This document shows positions 8,749 to 17,537 of a stretch of 64,000 nt of DNA, in pieces (position 1 is the stretch's first letter; every line of letters begins with the position of its first letter). Source of the DNA: Nitrospirota bacterium. Lineage in GTDB: Bacteria > Nitrospirota > Thermodesulfovibrionia > Thermodesulfovibrionales > JdFR-88. The stretch covers positions 5,762 to 69,761 of the forward strand of contig JAJYJS010000002.1 of the NCBI GenBank assembly GCA_021789215.1, in the 5' to 3' direction. Under the pieces are notes generated by a model. That model saw only the letters and a program-made list of their open reading frames with translations. It searched no databases and had not been told where the DNA came from. Position numbers and translations under genes: made by a program.

Positions 8749-9629
8749 GTTCTTTTCAGGAGGCGTTAAACTCAGGCAAATTCGTCGTGACCGCCGAGGT
8801 CGGCCCGCCTAAAGGCACCGGCATAAAGACGATGCTGCACGATATAGAGCTTCTGAAGGGGAAGGTTGACGCCCTTAACGTTACCGACAACCAGTCGGCG
8901 GTGATGAGGATTTGCTCTCTTGCCGTCTGCAAGATAGTCCTTGAGCACGGGGCGGAACCCATACTCCAGATGACCTGCAGGGACAGAAACCGCATAGGGC
9001 TCCAGTCAGACCTGCTTGGGGCAAGCGTGCTTGGCATAAACAACGTCCTCTGCATGACGGGCGACCACGTCCTGGCGGGCGACCACAAGGGCGCAAAGCC
9101 CGTTTACGATGTGGAGTCCGTGCAGCTCCTCAAGATTGTGGACGGTCTCAATAACGGCAGGGACATGAGCGGAAACGAGCTCAAAGGGAGCACCGGCTTC
9201 TTTCAGGGCGCGGTTGTAACACCAGAGGCAAACCCGCTTGAGCCCCAGATGGGCAAGTTCGCAAAGAAGGTGGCCGCCGGGGCCAGGTTCTTCCAGACCC
9301 AGGCCATCTACGACGTGGACAAATTCAGGGAGTTCATGGCGGAGGCAAGAAAGTACCCGGTCAAGGTGCTTGCTGGTTTCGTTATACTCAAGAGCGCCGG
9401 GATGGCCAACTTCCTGAACAATAACGTCCCCGGCATACGCGTTCCCCAGGAGCTTATCGACGAGATGAAGGCCGCCGGAAAGGAAAAAGCCCTTGAGACC
9501 GGCATGGACATAGCCGCAAGGCACATCCGCAGGCTCAAGGAAGAAAAAATCTGCGACGGCGTGCATATCATGGCAATCGGCATGGAAGACAAGGTGCCCA
9601 TTATCATGGAGAAAGCCGGACTGCTTTAA
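8745..9629 (+). CDS. metF: 5,10-methylenetetrahydrofolate reductase
   Basis: Flavoenzyme reducing 5,10-methylene-THF to 5-methyl-THF, the methyl donor for the corrinoid protein in the Wood-Ljungdahl pathway and for methionine synthesis. The TIM-barrel motifs TAEVGPPKG, NVTDNQSA, LQMTCRDRNR and LCMTGDHV are present, and 294 residues is normal for bacterial MetF. The start is GTG at 8745 overlapping the metV stop, with GGGAGGAAA just upstream. It is the last gene of the operon; a strong terminator follows. Confidence 0.95.
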   Translation: MSSFQEALNSGKFVVTAEVGPPKGTGIKTMLHDIELLKGKVDALNVTDNQSAVMRICSLAVCKIVLEHGAEPILQMTCRDRNRIGLQSDLLGASVLGINNVLCMTGDHVLAGDHKGAKPVYDVESVQLLKIVDGLNNGRDMSGNELKGSTGFFQGAVVTPEANPLEPQMGKFAKKVAAGARFFQTQAIYDVDKFREFMAEARKYPVKVLAGFVILKSAGMANFLNNNVPGIRVPQELIDEMKAAGKEKALETGMDIAARHIRRLKEEKICDGVHIMAIGMEDKVPIIMEKAGLL

Positions 9630-9651
9630 AGTTTTACTTTAATATCCAAAT

Positions 9652-9685
9652 CAAAAGCCCCTGACCAAAGGGGCTTTTTTATTTT
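9652..9685 (+). terminator. Rho-independent terminator after metF
   Basis: AAAAGCCCC (9653-9661) pairs with GGGGCTTTT (9670-9678) around an 8-nt loop and is followed by a T-rich tract. It ends the folate operon before panB. Confidence 0.9.
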
Positions 9686-9732
9686 TATTTACTATTTCAG
9701 GCGGTTTTTATGTTATAAAAAGCGGGATATAT

Positions 9733-10551
9733 ATGATAAAATCGACTCCTATGCAGAAGGTAACCATAAACACGCTTTTCAGGAAGAAGTCCGAGGGCGG
9801 GAAGATAACGATGCTCACCGCCTACGATTATCCGTTTGCCAGAGTGGTGGACGAGGCGGGTATCGACATCGTCCTTGTGGGGGATTCGCTTGCCATGGTG
9901 GTGCAGGGGCTTGAAAACACACTGCCCGTAACCATGGACGAGATGATATATCATGCAAAAATGGTCCGCAGGGCGGTTTCAAACGCCATGGTGATAGGGG
10001 ACATGCCGTTCATGTCCTATCAGGCGAGCGTGGAGGATGCGGTGAGGAACGCGGGCCGGTTCCTGAAGGAGGCCGGAGCGGAGGCCGTAAAGCTTGAGGG
10101 CGGCCTTGAGCTGGCCGATAAGGTGCGGGCGCTCTCCCGCTCTGACATCCCCGTTATGGCCCACATAGGGCTCACCCCGCAGGCCATTCACCGGATGGGC
10201 GGCTTCAAAATACAGGGCAGGGGCGAGGAAGCGGCCCAGAGGCTCCTTGAGGAAGCTAAAGGCCTTGAGGAGGCGGGGGCTTTTGCCCTCCTGATAGAAG
10301 CCGTGCCCATGGCGCTGGCCCAGAAGATAACAAAATCAGTTTCTGTCCCCACAATAGGAATTGGTGCAGGGCCTCACTGCGACGGGCAGGTGCTTGTGCT
10401 GCACGATGTGCTTGGAATTTTCGAGCGGTTCCTCCCCAAATTCGCCAAACGGTACACAAACCTGAAGGAAGAAAGCCTCAGGGCGATAACGGCCTTTAAA
10501 GAAGACGTTGAAAACGGGGTTTTCCCATCCGAAGAGCAGAGTTTCAAGTAA
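9733..10551 (+). CDS. panB: 3-methyl-2-oxobutanoate hydroxymethyltransferase (ketopantoate)
   Basis: Transfers a hydroxymethyl group from 5,10-methylene-THF to alpha-ketoisovalerate in pantothenate synthesis, so it draws on the same folate pool as the upstream operon. The magnesium and substrate motifs [26 protein letters not shown] and [15 protein letters not shown] are intact. 272 residues. Two ATGs (9733 and 9751) are possible; the second would still keep all conserved parts. It stands alone after the metF terminator and converges with the thymidylate synthase gene. Confidence 0.95.
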   Translation: MIKSTPMQKVTINTLFRKKSEGGKITMLTAYDYPFARVVDEAGIDIVLVGDSLAMVVQGLENTLPVTMDEMIYHAKMVRRAVSNAMVIGDMPFMSYQASVEDAVRNAGRFLKEAGAEAVKLEGGLELADKVRALSRSDIPVMAHIGLTPQAIHRMGGFKIQGRGEEAAQRLLEEAKGLEEAGAFALLIEAVPMALAQKITKSVSVPTIGIGAGPHCDGQVLVLHDVLGIFERFLPKFAKRYTNLKEESLRAITAFKEDVENGVFPSEEQSFK

Positions 10552-10569
10552 AAACAGCTTTTTTTATTT

Positions 10570-11286
10570 TTATTTTTCCTTCGGACGCAGCGTCCTCAGC
10601 CTCGCAATGTCTTCCTGGTAGCCGTAGATGTGCGCCCCGGCGCTGTAGGCGTACATGGGGCCGTTTTTAAGCCCGGTCTCTTCCGCCACATGCTGCTTTA
10701 GAAGCTCTATGCCGCCTAAATTTGTTGGAAATCCCGCCCAGAGGTCCCACGACCTGAAATAGCATGTGACCGTGAGCAGAAGACTGCCCCCGGAGGGAAC
10801 AGCCTTGAAATCGAGCAGCCTGAGGCAAGGGGGGTCCAGCTTGCCGTCGTTCCCGTAGCAGACGTCGAGGTCTTCGGGGGTCCCTATCTCCACTGCCGCC
10901 TGGTTTGTAAGGGGGGTCTCCCTCAGCATCTGGATGACGCGCTCAAGCTGGGTGCCGCCTTTTGGCATGGGATGGTGTATCCTGCTTGAATACCTGTATG
11001 TCTCGTTTTCGGCAAGCTCCGGGTTCATGAGGTAGTTGACAAAGTAGTCCTCTATGTAATCCATCGTCGTGGGGGCTGGGATGGTCGAGCCCGGAGGCAT
11101 AACCGGTATCATGTCCTTGTCCGGGTGTTCGATGTAAACCGCAATGCCCGGGTATTGCAGGCGGTACTGCTCGTTTTCGAACGAGCCTTTTTGTATTTTC
11201 TGCTCGTAGGCGTAATCGAAAAGGTTGTAAATAAGCTGGAACCAGGTGTCGGGTATGGTCTTTCCATGGACAAAAAAAGGAAGCAT
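10570..11286 (-). CDS. Thymidylate synthase, archaeal-type ThyA family
   Basis: Predicted to methylate dUMP to dTMP with methylene-THF. The C-terminal half matches the ThyA active site: Cys154 in PPC is the nucleophile, Arg178-Ser179 and Asp181 correspond to the RSxD phosphate/pyrimidine motif, Asn189 lies in FPTN, and His219 and Tyr221 form AHIY. The 238 residues and the divergent N-terminus resemble the short form of methanogens rather than E. coli ThyA; Leu follows the catalytic Cys where His is usual. A related pyrimidine (hydroxy)methylase cannot be excluded. It is monocistronic and placed among folate one-carbon genes. Confidence 0.8.
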   Translation of the reverse strand: MLPFFVHGKTIPDTWFQLIYNLFDYAYEQKIQKGSFENEQYRLQYPGIAVYIEHPDKDMIPVMPPGSTIPAPTTMDYIEDYFVNYLMNPELAENETYRYSSRIHHPMPKGGTQLERVIQMLRETPLTNQAAVEIGTPEDLDVCYGNDGKLDPPCLRLLDFKAVPSGGSLLLTVTCYFRSWDLWAGFPTNLGGIELLKQHVAEETGLKNGPMYAYSAGAHIYGYQEDIARLRTLRPKEK

Positions 11287-11423
11287 TCTCTGATAAAAAC
11301 CCCCTGAGTGAAAGTGGACTAGTTTAACAGATAATGAGTCCGCCGGAAAAGCGGGCGCTCCCGGCGCCCTGTGTTAAAATAAAAAAACGGAATTCTTCAG
11401 AAACAAGGAGACTGGGAAAAAAC

Positions 11424-12191
11424 ATGTCTTTTGTAATAGCTTTTGCGGGAAAAGGCGGGACGGGGAAGACGAGCCTCGCGGCGCTCACCATCCGCTATCT
11501 GAGCGAAAAAAGAAAAGGCCCCGTGCTCGCCGTGGACGCGGACAGCAACTCCTGCCTGAACGAGGCCCTTGGCATAGAGGTCACGGCCACGATAGGACGG
11601 CTGCGGGAAGACTCGCTCCAGGCCGTGAGGGGCGGCGGACAGAGGCCTGGCGGCATGAGCATGGAGGAGCTTTTCGATTACCAGGTGCAGCAGTCGCTCA
11701 TAGAATCCAAGGGATATGACCTCATGGTGATGGGCAGGCCGGAGGGGCCGGGATGCTACTGCGCCGCGAACAACATAATAAGGAAATACACGGACAAGCT
11801 CTCGGAGGACTATCCTTACGTCGTAATCGACAACGAGGCGGGGATGGAGCACCTCAGCAGGAGGACCACACACAAGGTGAACATCCTCCTCGTAATCAGC
11901 GACCCTTCGAGAAAAGGCCTCTACACGGCCGAAAGGATCAACGCCCTAGTTGACGAGCTTAAGCTGGACGTGGAACAGAGGGCGCTCGTGATAAACAAGG
12001 CGCCTGTTGCCGAAGTGGAAACCCTTAAGGCCGCGGCTGAGAAGATGGATATAAGGCTCGCGGGGATACTCCCCCATGACGAGGAGCTTTTCAGATTCGA
12101 CATGAACGGGGAAGCGGTGGTAAAGCTTCCGGCGGACTCCCCTGCCCTGTCAGCCTTTTACGGCGTGCTGGATTCGCTGGATATCCCCTGA
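11424..12191 (+). CDS. Second CooC-like nickel-insertion ATPase
   Basis: A 255-residue SIMIBI ATPase related to the protein at 5285. The deviant Walker A GKGGTGKT is at residues 9-16, VDADSNSCLNEALG at about 37-50, the Cys-x-Cys pair at Cys111/Cys113, and the Walker B-like VIDNEAGMEHLSRRT follows. I start it at ATG 11424, 13 nt after AAGGAG; a longer frame upstream lacks a start signal. A 6-bp GC stem (11353-11358 with 11364-11369) and a possible -10 TAAAAT (11375-11380) lie upstream. Probably serves CODH/ACS or another nickel enzyme encoded elsewhere. Confidence 0.85.
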   Translation: MSFVIAFAGKGGTGKTSLAALTIRYLSEKRKGPVLAVDADSNSCLNEALGIEVTATIGRLREDSLQAVRGGGQRPGGMSMEELFDYQVQQSLIESKGYDLMVMGRPEGPGCYCAANNIIRKYTDKLSEDYPYVVIDNEAGMEHLSRRTTHKVNILLVISDPSRKGLYTAERINALVDELKLDVEQRALVINKAPVAEVETLKAAAEKMDIRLAGILPHDEELFRFDMNGEAVVKLPADSPALSAFYGVLDSLDIP

Positions 12192-12270
12192 CCAGGGAAC
12201 CAGCTTTTTTACAAGCTCTTTAACCGGCCCGTCCCCCTCTTGAGATTAATAAGGGGGAGTTGCCCCATGG

Positions 12271-12276
12271 TATAAT
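12271..12276 (+). promoter_or_regulatory. Candidate -10 box of nnr (leaderless?)
   Basis: A perfect TATAAT lies 7 nt before the nnr ATG at 12284. The -35 is weak (TTAATA at 12246-12251, 19-bp spacer). There is no Shine-Dalgarno. Just upstream, 12234-12257 contains a 7-bp hairpin (TCCCCCT with AGGGGGA) that may end the cooC2 transcript. Confidence 0.4.
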
Positions 12277-12283
12277 CTAACCC

Positions 12284-13828
12284 ATGAAAGTGGTAACCTC
12301 CGGCGAGATGCGCCGCATCGACACGCGCACTATAGAAGAATACGGCATCCCGGAACTCGTCCTCATGGAGAGGGCGGGGCTTTCGGTCGCAAACAGGGTT
12401 TGCGAGCTTTTCAGCCCTCAAAAAACCATAGTCCTTGCCGGGGGAGGCAACAACGGCGGGGACGGCTTTGCCGCGGCGAGAATCCTCAGGAACCGGGGGT
12501 GGAACGTTAAGGTCTTTTTCCTCTCAAAAGAGCAGAAGGCAAGCCGGGGCTGCAAGACCCAGCTAAGGGCCGCAAAAAAATACGGCGTGCCCGTGGCCCC
12601 GACCCCTCCCGAGGAAAAAGACTTTCATGCCGCGATAGTGGTTGACGCCATCTTCGGCACGGGGCTCAGCAAGCCGGTCTCAGGCCAGTTTCAAAAGGCA
12701 ATAGACTTAATAAACAGGTACGGGGAGCATGTCATTTCGGTTGACATGCCCTCGGGCATATCGAGCGATACCGGAGAGGTCATGGGGGCGGCCGTCGAGG
12801 CGGACTGCACCGTCACCTTTGGGCTGCCCAAGCGCGGCCACCTGCTCTACCCTGGAGCGGGTCACTCAGGCAGGCTTTATGTGGAAGATATAGGATTTCC
12901 GCAGGAACTGCTGAACGGCAAATCAATAGCGTGCGAGATGCCCTCCAGAAAAATGATTTCCTGCCTTGTCCCCGACCGCCCTGCGGACTCCAACAAGGGC
13001 ACATTCGGCCATGTCCTGCTGCTTGCGGGCTCCAGGGGGAAAACGGGGGCCTCCATGCTTTGCGCAAGGGCAGTGCTTAAGGCCGGAGCCGGGCTTGTCA
13101 CGATGGGACTGCCGGAAGAGATAATGGACGAGTTTCAGGCAAGGGTGCTCGATGAGATGACCCTTCCCCTGCCCTCAAAAGGCGGCATGCTTTCGGCTGA
13201 CGCAAAAGACGGGGTCCTTGCGTTCATCCAGAAGCGCGCGGACGTGCTTGCGATGGGGCCCGGCCTGGGAACAAGCCCGGACCTGGAATTATTGATCCCC
13301 TGGCTGGTAAGGACCTGCACCGCGCCGATGGTCATCGACGCAGATGCCCTGAATAACCTCAAAGGCAACACCGGAATATTCAAACAGGCCAAAGCACCAA
13401 TAATAATCACTCCGCATCCAGGCGAGATGGCAAGGCTTGTCGGCAGCCCCATCCCGGAGATAAATAAAAACAGGATAGAGGCCGCCTCCGCCCTCTCAAG
13501 GGAAACCGGGGCTTACGTTGTGCTGAAAGGCGTGCCAACGGTCTCGGCAGGGCCGGAAGGAAAGGTTTATCTGAACCCGACTGGCTCTCCCGCAATGGCG
13601 AAAGCAGGCATGGGCGACGTCCTCACCGGCATCATGGCCGGGATGCTCGCGCAGGGGCTTGCACCGCTGGACGCGGCGGTCTTTTCCGTTTACCTGCACG
13701 GCCTTGCCGGTGAGATAGCGGCAAGGCGCTTCGGCCTCCATTCAGCTTTAGCCTCCGGCCTTCACGACACTATCGCAGAGGCTTTTGAGACCATCCAGGA
13801 TGCAACAGACACACCTCATTTACCCTGA
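12284..13828 (+). CDS. nnr: Bifunctional NAD(P)H-hydrate epimerase / ADP-dependent dehydratase
   Basis: Repairs hydrated NAD(P)H. The N-terminal YjeF epimerase domain (about 1-215) has the GGGNNGGDG motif at 53-61, and the C-terminal ribokinase-like dehydratase domain (about 230-505) has a GxGD motif in KAGMGDVLTG near 445. The fused two-domain form of 514 residues is the common bacterial arrangement. It heads a cluster with nadK and tsaE, a neighbourhood widely shared by bacteria. The 3' end overlaps pgeF. Confidence 0.95.
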   Translation: MKVVTSGEMRRIDTRTIEEYGIPELVLMERAGLSVANRVCELFSPQKTIVLAGGGNNGGDGFAAARILRNRGWNVKVFFLSKEQKASRGCKTQLRAAKKYGVPVAPTPPEEKDFHAAIVVDAIFGTGLSKPVSGQFQKAIDLINRYGEHVISVDMPSGISSDTGEVMGAAVEADCTVTFGLPKRGHLLYPGAGHSGRLYVEDIGFPQELLNGKSIACEMPSRKMISCLVPDRPADSNKGTFGHVLLLAGSRGKTGASMLCARAVLKAGAGLVTMGLPEEIMDEFQARVLDEMTLPLPSKGGMLSADAKDGVLAFIQKRADVLAMGPGLGTSPDLELLIPWLVRTCTAPMVIDADALNNLKGNTGIFKQAKAPIIITPHPGEMARLVGSPIPEINKNRIEAASALSRETGAYVVLKGVPTVSAGPEGKVYLNPTGSPAMAKAGMGDVLTGIMAGMLAQGLAPLDAAVFSVYLHGLAGEIAARRFGLHSALASGLHDTIAEAFETIQDATDTPHLP

Positions 13829-14501
13829 AATCTTCGACGAACCAGCGTTTGCGTTCTTCACCGGAAAAGCGCCGGGCGCCGACACAGGCCTTATAGCCCA
13901 TATGCTTGGCATCCCTGAAGACGATATCTTCATGCCCGTCCAGAGGCACACAGGCAGGGTTGTCGTTTATGAGAGAGGAATGGAAAGGCCCGAGGCTGAC
14001 GCCGTGATAACGGACATGGACGGCGTGCTGCTTGGAGTGAAGGTGGCGGACTGTGTGCCGATACTCCTTCAGGACACAGTTACCGGGGCCATAGGGGCCG
14101 TGCATGCCGGATGGAGAGGCACGGCGCAGGGCATCCTGAAAAACACTGTCATGAAGATGAATGAGGCCTGCGGCTCCAATCCCGAAGACATGCTGGTTGC
14201 AATAGGGCCTGCCATAAGGGGCTGCTGCTACGAGGTGGGAAGGGACGTGTTCGAAGAGGTAACGAAAGAGACCGGCCCCGGAGATTACCATGAGACCAGG
14301 GACGGGAGATATTTCCTCGATCTCCCTTCTGCGAACATGCACCAGGCGCTAAGCCTGATGGTGCCTTTCAATAACATCTGGATATCGGGGGCCTGCACAT
14401 ATGACAACCCGGAGAAGTTCAATTCTTTCAGGCGCGATAAGGGTTCCGGGAGGCAGGGCGGATTCATAGGGAAGTCAATAATGAAAAACCAGGAGGTTTG
14501 A
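13800..14501 (+). CDS. pgeF: Purine nucleoside phosphorylase / polyphenol oxidase family protein (YfiH)
   Basis: DUF152/YfiH family zinc enzyme with adenosine deaminase and purine nucleoside phosphorylase activity; the E. coli member PgeF also edits mis-incorporated L-serine in peptidoglycan. The metal motifs VADCVPILL and AVHAGWRGT and the GPAIRGCCYEVG motif are present. I prefer ATG 13800 (233 aa) over an in-frame TTG at 13785; either start overlaps the nnr end. Confidence 0.88.
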   Translation: MQQTHLIYPEIFDEPAFAFFTGKAPGADTGLIAHMLGIPEDDIFMPVQRHTGRVVVYERGMERPEADAVITDMDGVLLGVKVADCVPILLQDTVTGAIGAVHAGWRGTAQGILKNTVMKMNEACGSNPEDMLVAIGPAIRGCCYEVGRDVFEEVTKETGPGDYHETRDGRYFLDLPSANMHQALSLMVPFNNIWISGACTYDNPEKFNSFRRDKGSGRQGGFIGKSIMKNQEV

Positions 14502-14508
14502 ACTAAAA

Positions 14509-14961
14509 ATGCCTACGGCCAAGGAGATAATGAAAACGGACGTGATAACCGTCCCGCCGGAGATGACGGTAGGAGAACTTGGCAGGTTCCTTATCGAAAA
14601 AAACATAAGCGGGGCCCCGGTGGTCGACAGTGAAGGCGCGCTTGTGGGGATAGTCACGGAAAACGACCTCATAAGCAGGGACAAAAGGCTCCACATACCC
14701 ACCCTGCTGCGGGTCTTTGACGCCTACATCGCGCTGGAGCCGCCCTCGCTCATCGAAAAAGAGATCAAGAAGATGGCTGCCCTGGTGGTTGGCGATATCT
14801 GCACCAGGGACATCATCACCGTGAAGGAAGACACCCAGCTTGAGGACATTGCCTCGATAATGGCTGAAAAAAGGTTGAACCTGGTGCCCGTCATGAGGGG
14901 CAAAAAGATGGTGGGGATAGTCGGCAAGCACGAGGTGCTCAAGGCGGCCGGGGAGATTTAA
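14509..14961 (+). CDS. Protein with two CBS domains
   Basis: A 150-residue protein made almost only of a CBS pair: the first at about 8-60 (KTDVITVPPEMTVGEL, GIVTENDLI), the second at about 96-148 (RDIITVKEDTQLEDIA, VGIVGKHEVL). CBS pairs bind adenosine nucleotides and act as energy sensors; no effector domain is fused here, so the target is unknown. It lies 7 bp downstream of pgeF with AGGAGG upstream. Confidence 0.88.
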   Translation: MPTAKEIMKTDVITVPPEMTVGELGRFLIEKNISGAPVVDSEGALVGIVTENDLISRDKRLHIPTLLRVFDAYIALEPPSLIEKEIKKMAALVVGDICTRDIITVKEDTQLEDIASIMAEKRLNLVPVMRGKKMVGIVGKHEVLKAAGEI

Positions 14962-14982
14962 TAAATTAAGAAAAACCTGAAG

Positions 14983-15450
14983 ATGGGTCCATCCATAAAA
15001 AAAGTCACGGCAAAAAATGAACAGGAAACGATGGAGGCGGGGCGGAGGCTCGGCCAGCTCCTCAAACCGGGCGACACCGTTTATCTCTTCGGGGAGCTTG
15101 GAAGCGGCAAGACCGTTTTCGTCAAGGGCATCGCGAGCGCTCTTGGCATACCGGAGAGGGAGATAACCAGCGCCAGCTTCACGATAGTGGCCGAACACCT
15201 TGGCCAAAGCGGAATATCCCTCTACCACGCGGACCTTTACAGGCTGGAAAACCTTGAACAGGCCGAAGCTATAGGCATCGAGGAATATATCGGCTCTGAC
15301 GGCATTGCCGTTATCGAATGGGCGGACAGGCTGCCGCCCGGATACGCGGAGGGCATCCGCGTGGAGATACGGCGGGCACGGGTTGCAGGCCGGGAGGGCA
15401 GAGAGATTATAATAGAGGGCCTTGATGAAAAAGATTGGCATAATAGCTAA
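14983..15450 (+). CDS. tsaE: tRNA t6A biosynthesis ATPase TsaE
   Basis: Small P-loop ATPase needed with TsaB and TsaD for N6-threonylcarbamoylation of A37 in ANN-decoding tRNAs. Walker A GELGSGKTVFVKG at about 36-48, the SASFTIV switch motif and the conserved HADLYRLEN are visible. 155 residues. Its end overlaps the start of nadK by 26 nt. The pairing with nnr (YjeF-YjeE) is a classic gene neighbourhood. Confidence 0.93.
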   Translation: MGPSIKKVTAKNEQETMEAGRRLGQLLKPGDTVYLFGELGSGKTVFVKGIASALGIPEREITSASFTIVAEHLGQSGISLYHADLYRLENLEQAEAIGIEEYIGSDGIAVIEWADRLPPGYAEGIRVEIRRARVAGREGREIIIEGLDEKDWHNS

Positions 15451-16276
15451 AGAGGGCAGGCCGGAGCCTGTAGGGATACTGAGGGAGCTTCTCCCCTGGC
15501 TTGGCGGCAAGGGGCTTGAGGCCTTTGTTGACGAGGACGCCGCCCAGGCGCTCAAGATGAAAGGGTATCCGCGGGCGGAGATAACCGCGCTCGTTGATAT
15601 GGTCATCTCGCTGGGCGGGGACGGCACTATCCTGAGCGTGGCCAGGCTCGTCTGCGAAAGGGGCATCCCCATCCTCGGCGTCAACCTGGGCGGGCTTGGC
15701 TTCATAACCGAGATAGCCAGGGATGAGATATACGACGCCCTTGAAAAGGTGCTCGATGGGAGCTGCCCCTGCGAGGAGCGCATGATGCTCAAGGCCTCCA
15801 TCAGGAGGCGCGGGGAGCTTATAGCCGAATATAATGTACTGAACGATATTGTCCTCAATAAAGGGGCGACATCGAGGATAGTAGACATTGAGACCCATGT
15901 GGACAGGAACCTGATGACCACTTTCAGGGCCGACGGGCTTATAGCGTGCACGCCGACGGGCTCGACGGCCTATAACCTTTCCGCGGGGGGGCCGGTTCTC
16001 TACCCCACAGTTGAAAGCATAGTGCTTACGCCAATCTGCTCGCACACGCTTGCCATCAGGCCGATCGTGCTCCCGCAGGACGTGGAAATAGAGATAAAGC
16101 CCGTCACTGAAAACGCCGAGGTCTTTCTGGCAATGGATGGGCAGGTAGGTTTCGCTCTGCGTGAAAAAGACGTTGTACTGGTCACAAGGTCGCCTTTCAA
16201 GACAAAACTTATGCTGCCTTTTGAGAGGGACTATTTCAAGGTGCTGAGGGAAAAACTTAGATGGGGAAGCAGGTAA
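15425..16276 (+). CDS. nadK: NAD kinase
   Basis: Phosphorylates NAD to NADP. GGDGT at residues 64-68, the NDIVLNKG motif and the TPTGSTAYNLSAGGP motif are present; 283 residues is normal. ATG 15425 is chosen over a TTG one codon upstream. Together with nnr upstream it forms a nicotinamide-cofactor maintenance group. It overlaps the next gene by 16 nt. Confidence 0.95.
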   Translation: MKKIGIIAKEGRPEPVGILRELLPWLGGKGLEAFVDEDAAQALKMKGYPRAEITALVDMVISLGGDGTILSVARLVCERGIPILGVNLGGLGFITEIARDEIYDALEKVLDGSCPCEERMMLKASIRRRGELIAEYNVLNDIVLNKGATSRIVDIETHVDRNLMTTFRADGLIACTPTGSTAYNLSAGGPVLYPTVESIVLTPICSHTLAIRPIVLPQDVEIEIKPVTENAEVFLAMDGQVGFALREKDVVLVTRSPFKTKLMLPFERDYFKVLREKLRWGSR

Positions 16277-17052
16277 CAAAAAAAGACATTAAAACGGTCC
16301 TGGAGTTCTACGGAGCGCTGGGCGTAGATGCCGTCCCGGCGCCTGAAAAGCGCCCGGTCAGGAAGAAAAAAAATTCCCATGCCGCAATTAATCAAACCGG
16401 GATAACCCGGGGCGTTTCCGCCCCTGACAAGGAAGCGGCCCTCAGGAAATTGAGGGAGGAAATCGGCGAATGCAGGGGCTGCAAGCTGGCAGGGGGGAGG
16501 ACGAACCTCGTTTTCGGAGAGGGCAACCCCGATGCGAGGCTCATGTTCATAGGCGAGGCCCCCGGCCGCGAGGAAGACAAGCAGGGCAGGCCATTTGTGG
16601 GCGATGCGGGAAAGCTCCTCACCAGCTTCATCGAGAGGATGGGGTTTAAGCGGGAGGACGTCTTTATCGCCAATATAGCCAAGTGCAGGCCCCCGATGAA
16701 CCGCGCACCCGAAGAGGACGAGGTAAAGGCCTGCATCCCGTTCCTGAAAAAACAGATAGAGATAATCTCCCCGCAGGCGATAATGGCGCTGGGGAGTGTT
16801 TCAGCCCAGAACCTCCTTTGCACAAAAACGGCGATAAGCGCGTTGAGGGGGAAAAGGTTCGAGTTCAACGGCATACCGCTGGTGCCGACTTTCCATCCGG
16901 CGTTTCTGCTCAGGAACCCCTCGAGGAAGTGGGACACCCTTGAAGACGCCCTGCCCGTCCTCGAAATCCTGGGTGAGTCTGAAAAGGCGGAAGGCGTGCG
17001 GGCCATGCTGAAGAAAAGCGGCAGGAAAAATTCCGGCGGTGCGGCCGGATGA
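16261..17052 (+). CDS. Family 4 uracil-DNA glycosylase (4Fe-4S)
   Basis: Removes uracil from DNA. Motif [10 protein letters not shown] at residues 98-106 and the HPAF motif near 219 define the catalytic core. Four cysteines at 71, 74, 142 and 158 match the 4Fe-4S ligands of family 4. There is an N-terminal extension of about 55 residues, with a short helix, then a basic linker. ATG 16261 lies inside the nadK end. The stop overlaps the following HIT gene as ATGA. Confidence 0.93.
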   Translation: MGKQVTKKDIKTVLEFYGALGVDAVPAPEKRPVRKKKNSHAAINQTGITRGVSAPDKEAALRKLREEIGECRGCKLAGGRTNLVFGEGNPDARLMFIGEAPGREEDKQGRPFVGDAGKLLTSFIERMGFKREDVFIANIAKCRPPMNRAPEEDEVKACIPFLKKQIEIISPQAIMALGSVSAQNLLCTKTAISALRGKRFEFNGIPLVPTFHPAFLLRNPSRKWDTLEDALPVLEILGESEKAEGVRAMLKKSGRKNSGGAAG

Positions 17053-17531
17053 AACAGCTCTGGGCCCCCTGGCGCATCGAGTACATACTCTCCAAAAAAA
17101 CGGATGAGTGCATATTCTGCGAGTATCCTCTGAAGGACGAGGACAGGCAGTCCCTCATACTCTACCGGGGCAGGCTCTGCTATGTAATAATGAACAAATA
17201 CCCATACAACAACGGCCACCTGATGGCCGTGCCGTACAGGCACGTCTCCTCGATAACCGGGCTTGATGATGAAACCCTCTCGGAGCTTATGAATATTGCC
17301 AGGCTTGCGGTCTCGTGCCTCGCAAAGGCGATGAGGCCGGAGGGCTTCAATACGGGAATAAATATCGGCAAGGCCGCGGGGGCAGGCATTGACGAGCACC
17401 TCCATATGCACATAGTGCCCAGATGGACCGGGGACAGCAGCTTCATGGCGGTCCTGGACGAGGTGAGGGTCATACCGGAGCACCTTTTGGCCACTTACGA
17501 CAAACTCCACCCGCTTTTCAATAAAAAATAG
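17049..17531 (+). CDS. HIT-family nucleotide hydrolase/phosphorylase
   Basis: Histidine-triad protein acting on dinucleoside polyphosphates or AMP-lysine type substrates. The triad is His117-x-His119-x-His121 in [12 protein letters not shown]. The N-terminal Cys21-x-x-Cys24 pair and the WRIEYI start resemble the longer AP4A-phosphorylase-like branch. 160 residues. Coupled by a 4-bp overlap to the glycosylase gene. Confidence 0.9.
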   Translation: MKQLWAPWRIEYILSKKTDECIFCEYPLKDEDRQSLILYRGRLCYVIMNKYPYNNGHLMAVPYRHVSSITGLDDETLSELMNIARLAVSCLAKAMRPEGFNTGINIGKAAGAGIDEHLHMHIVPRWTGDSSFMAVLDEVRVIPEHLLATYDKLHPLFNKK

Positions 17532-17537
17532 CCGGTG

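Noticed and set aside
10552-10569. Bidirectional terminator between panB and the thymidylate synthase
   Set aside because: Only a short A/T stem with a T-rich tail; too weak to call.
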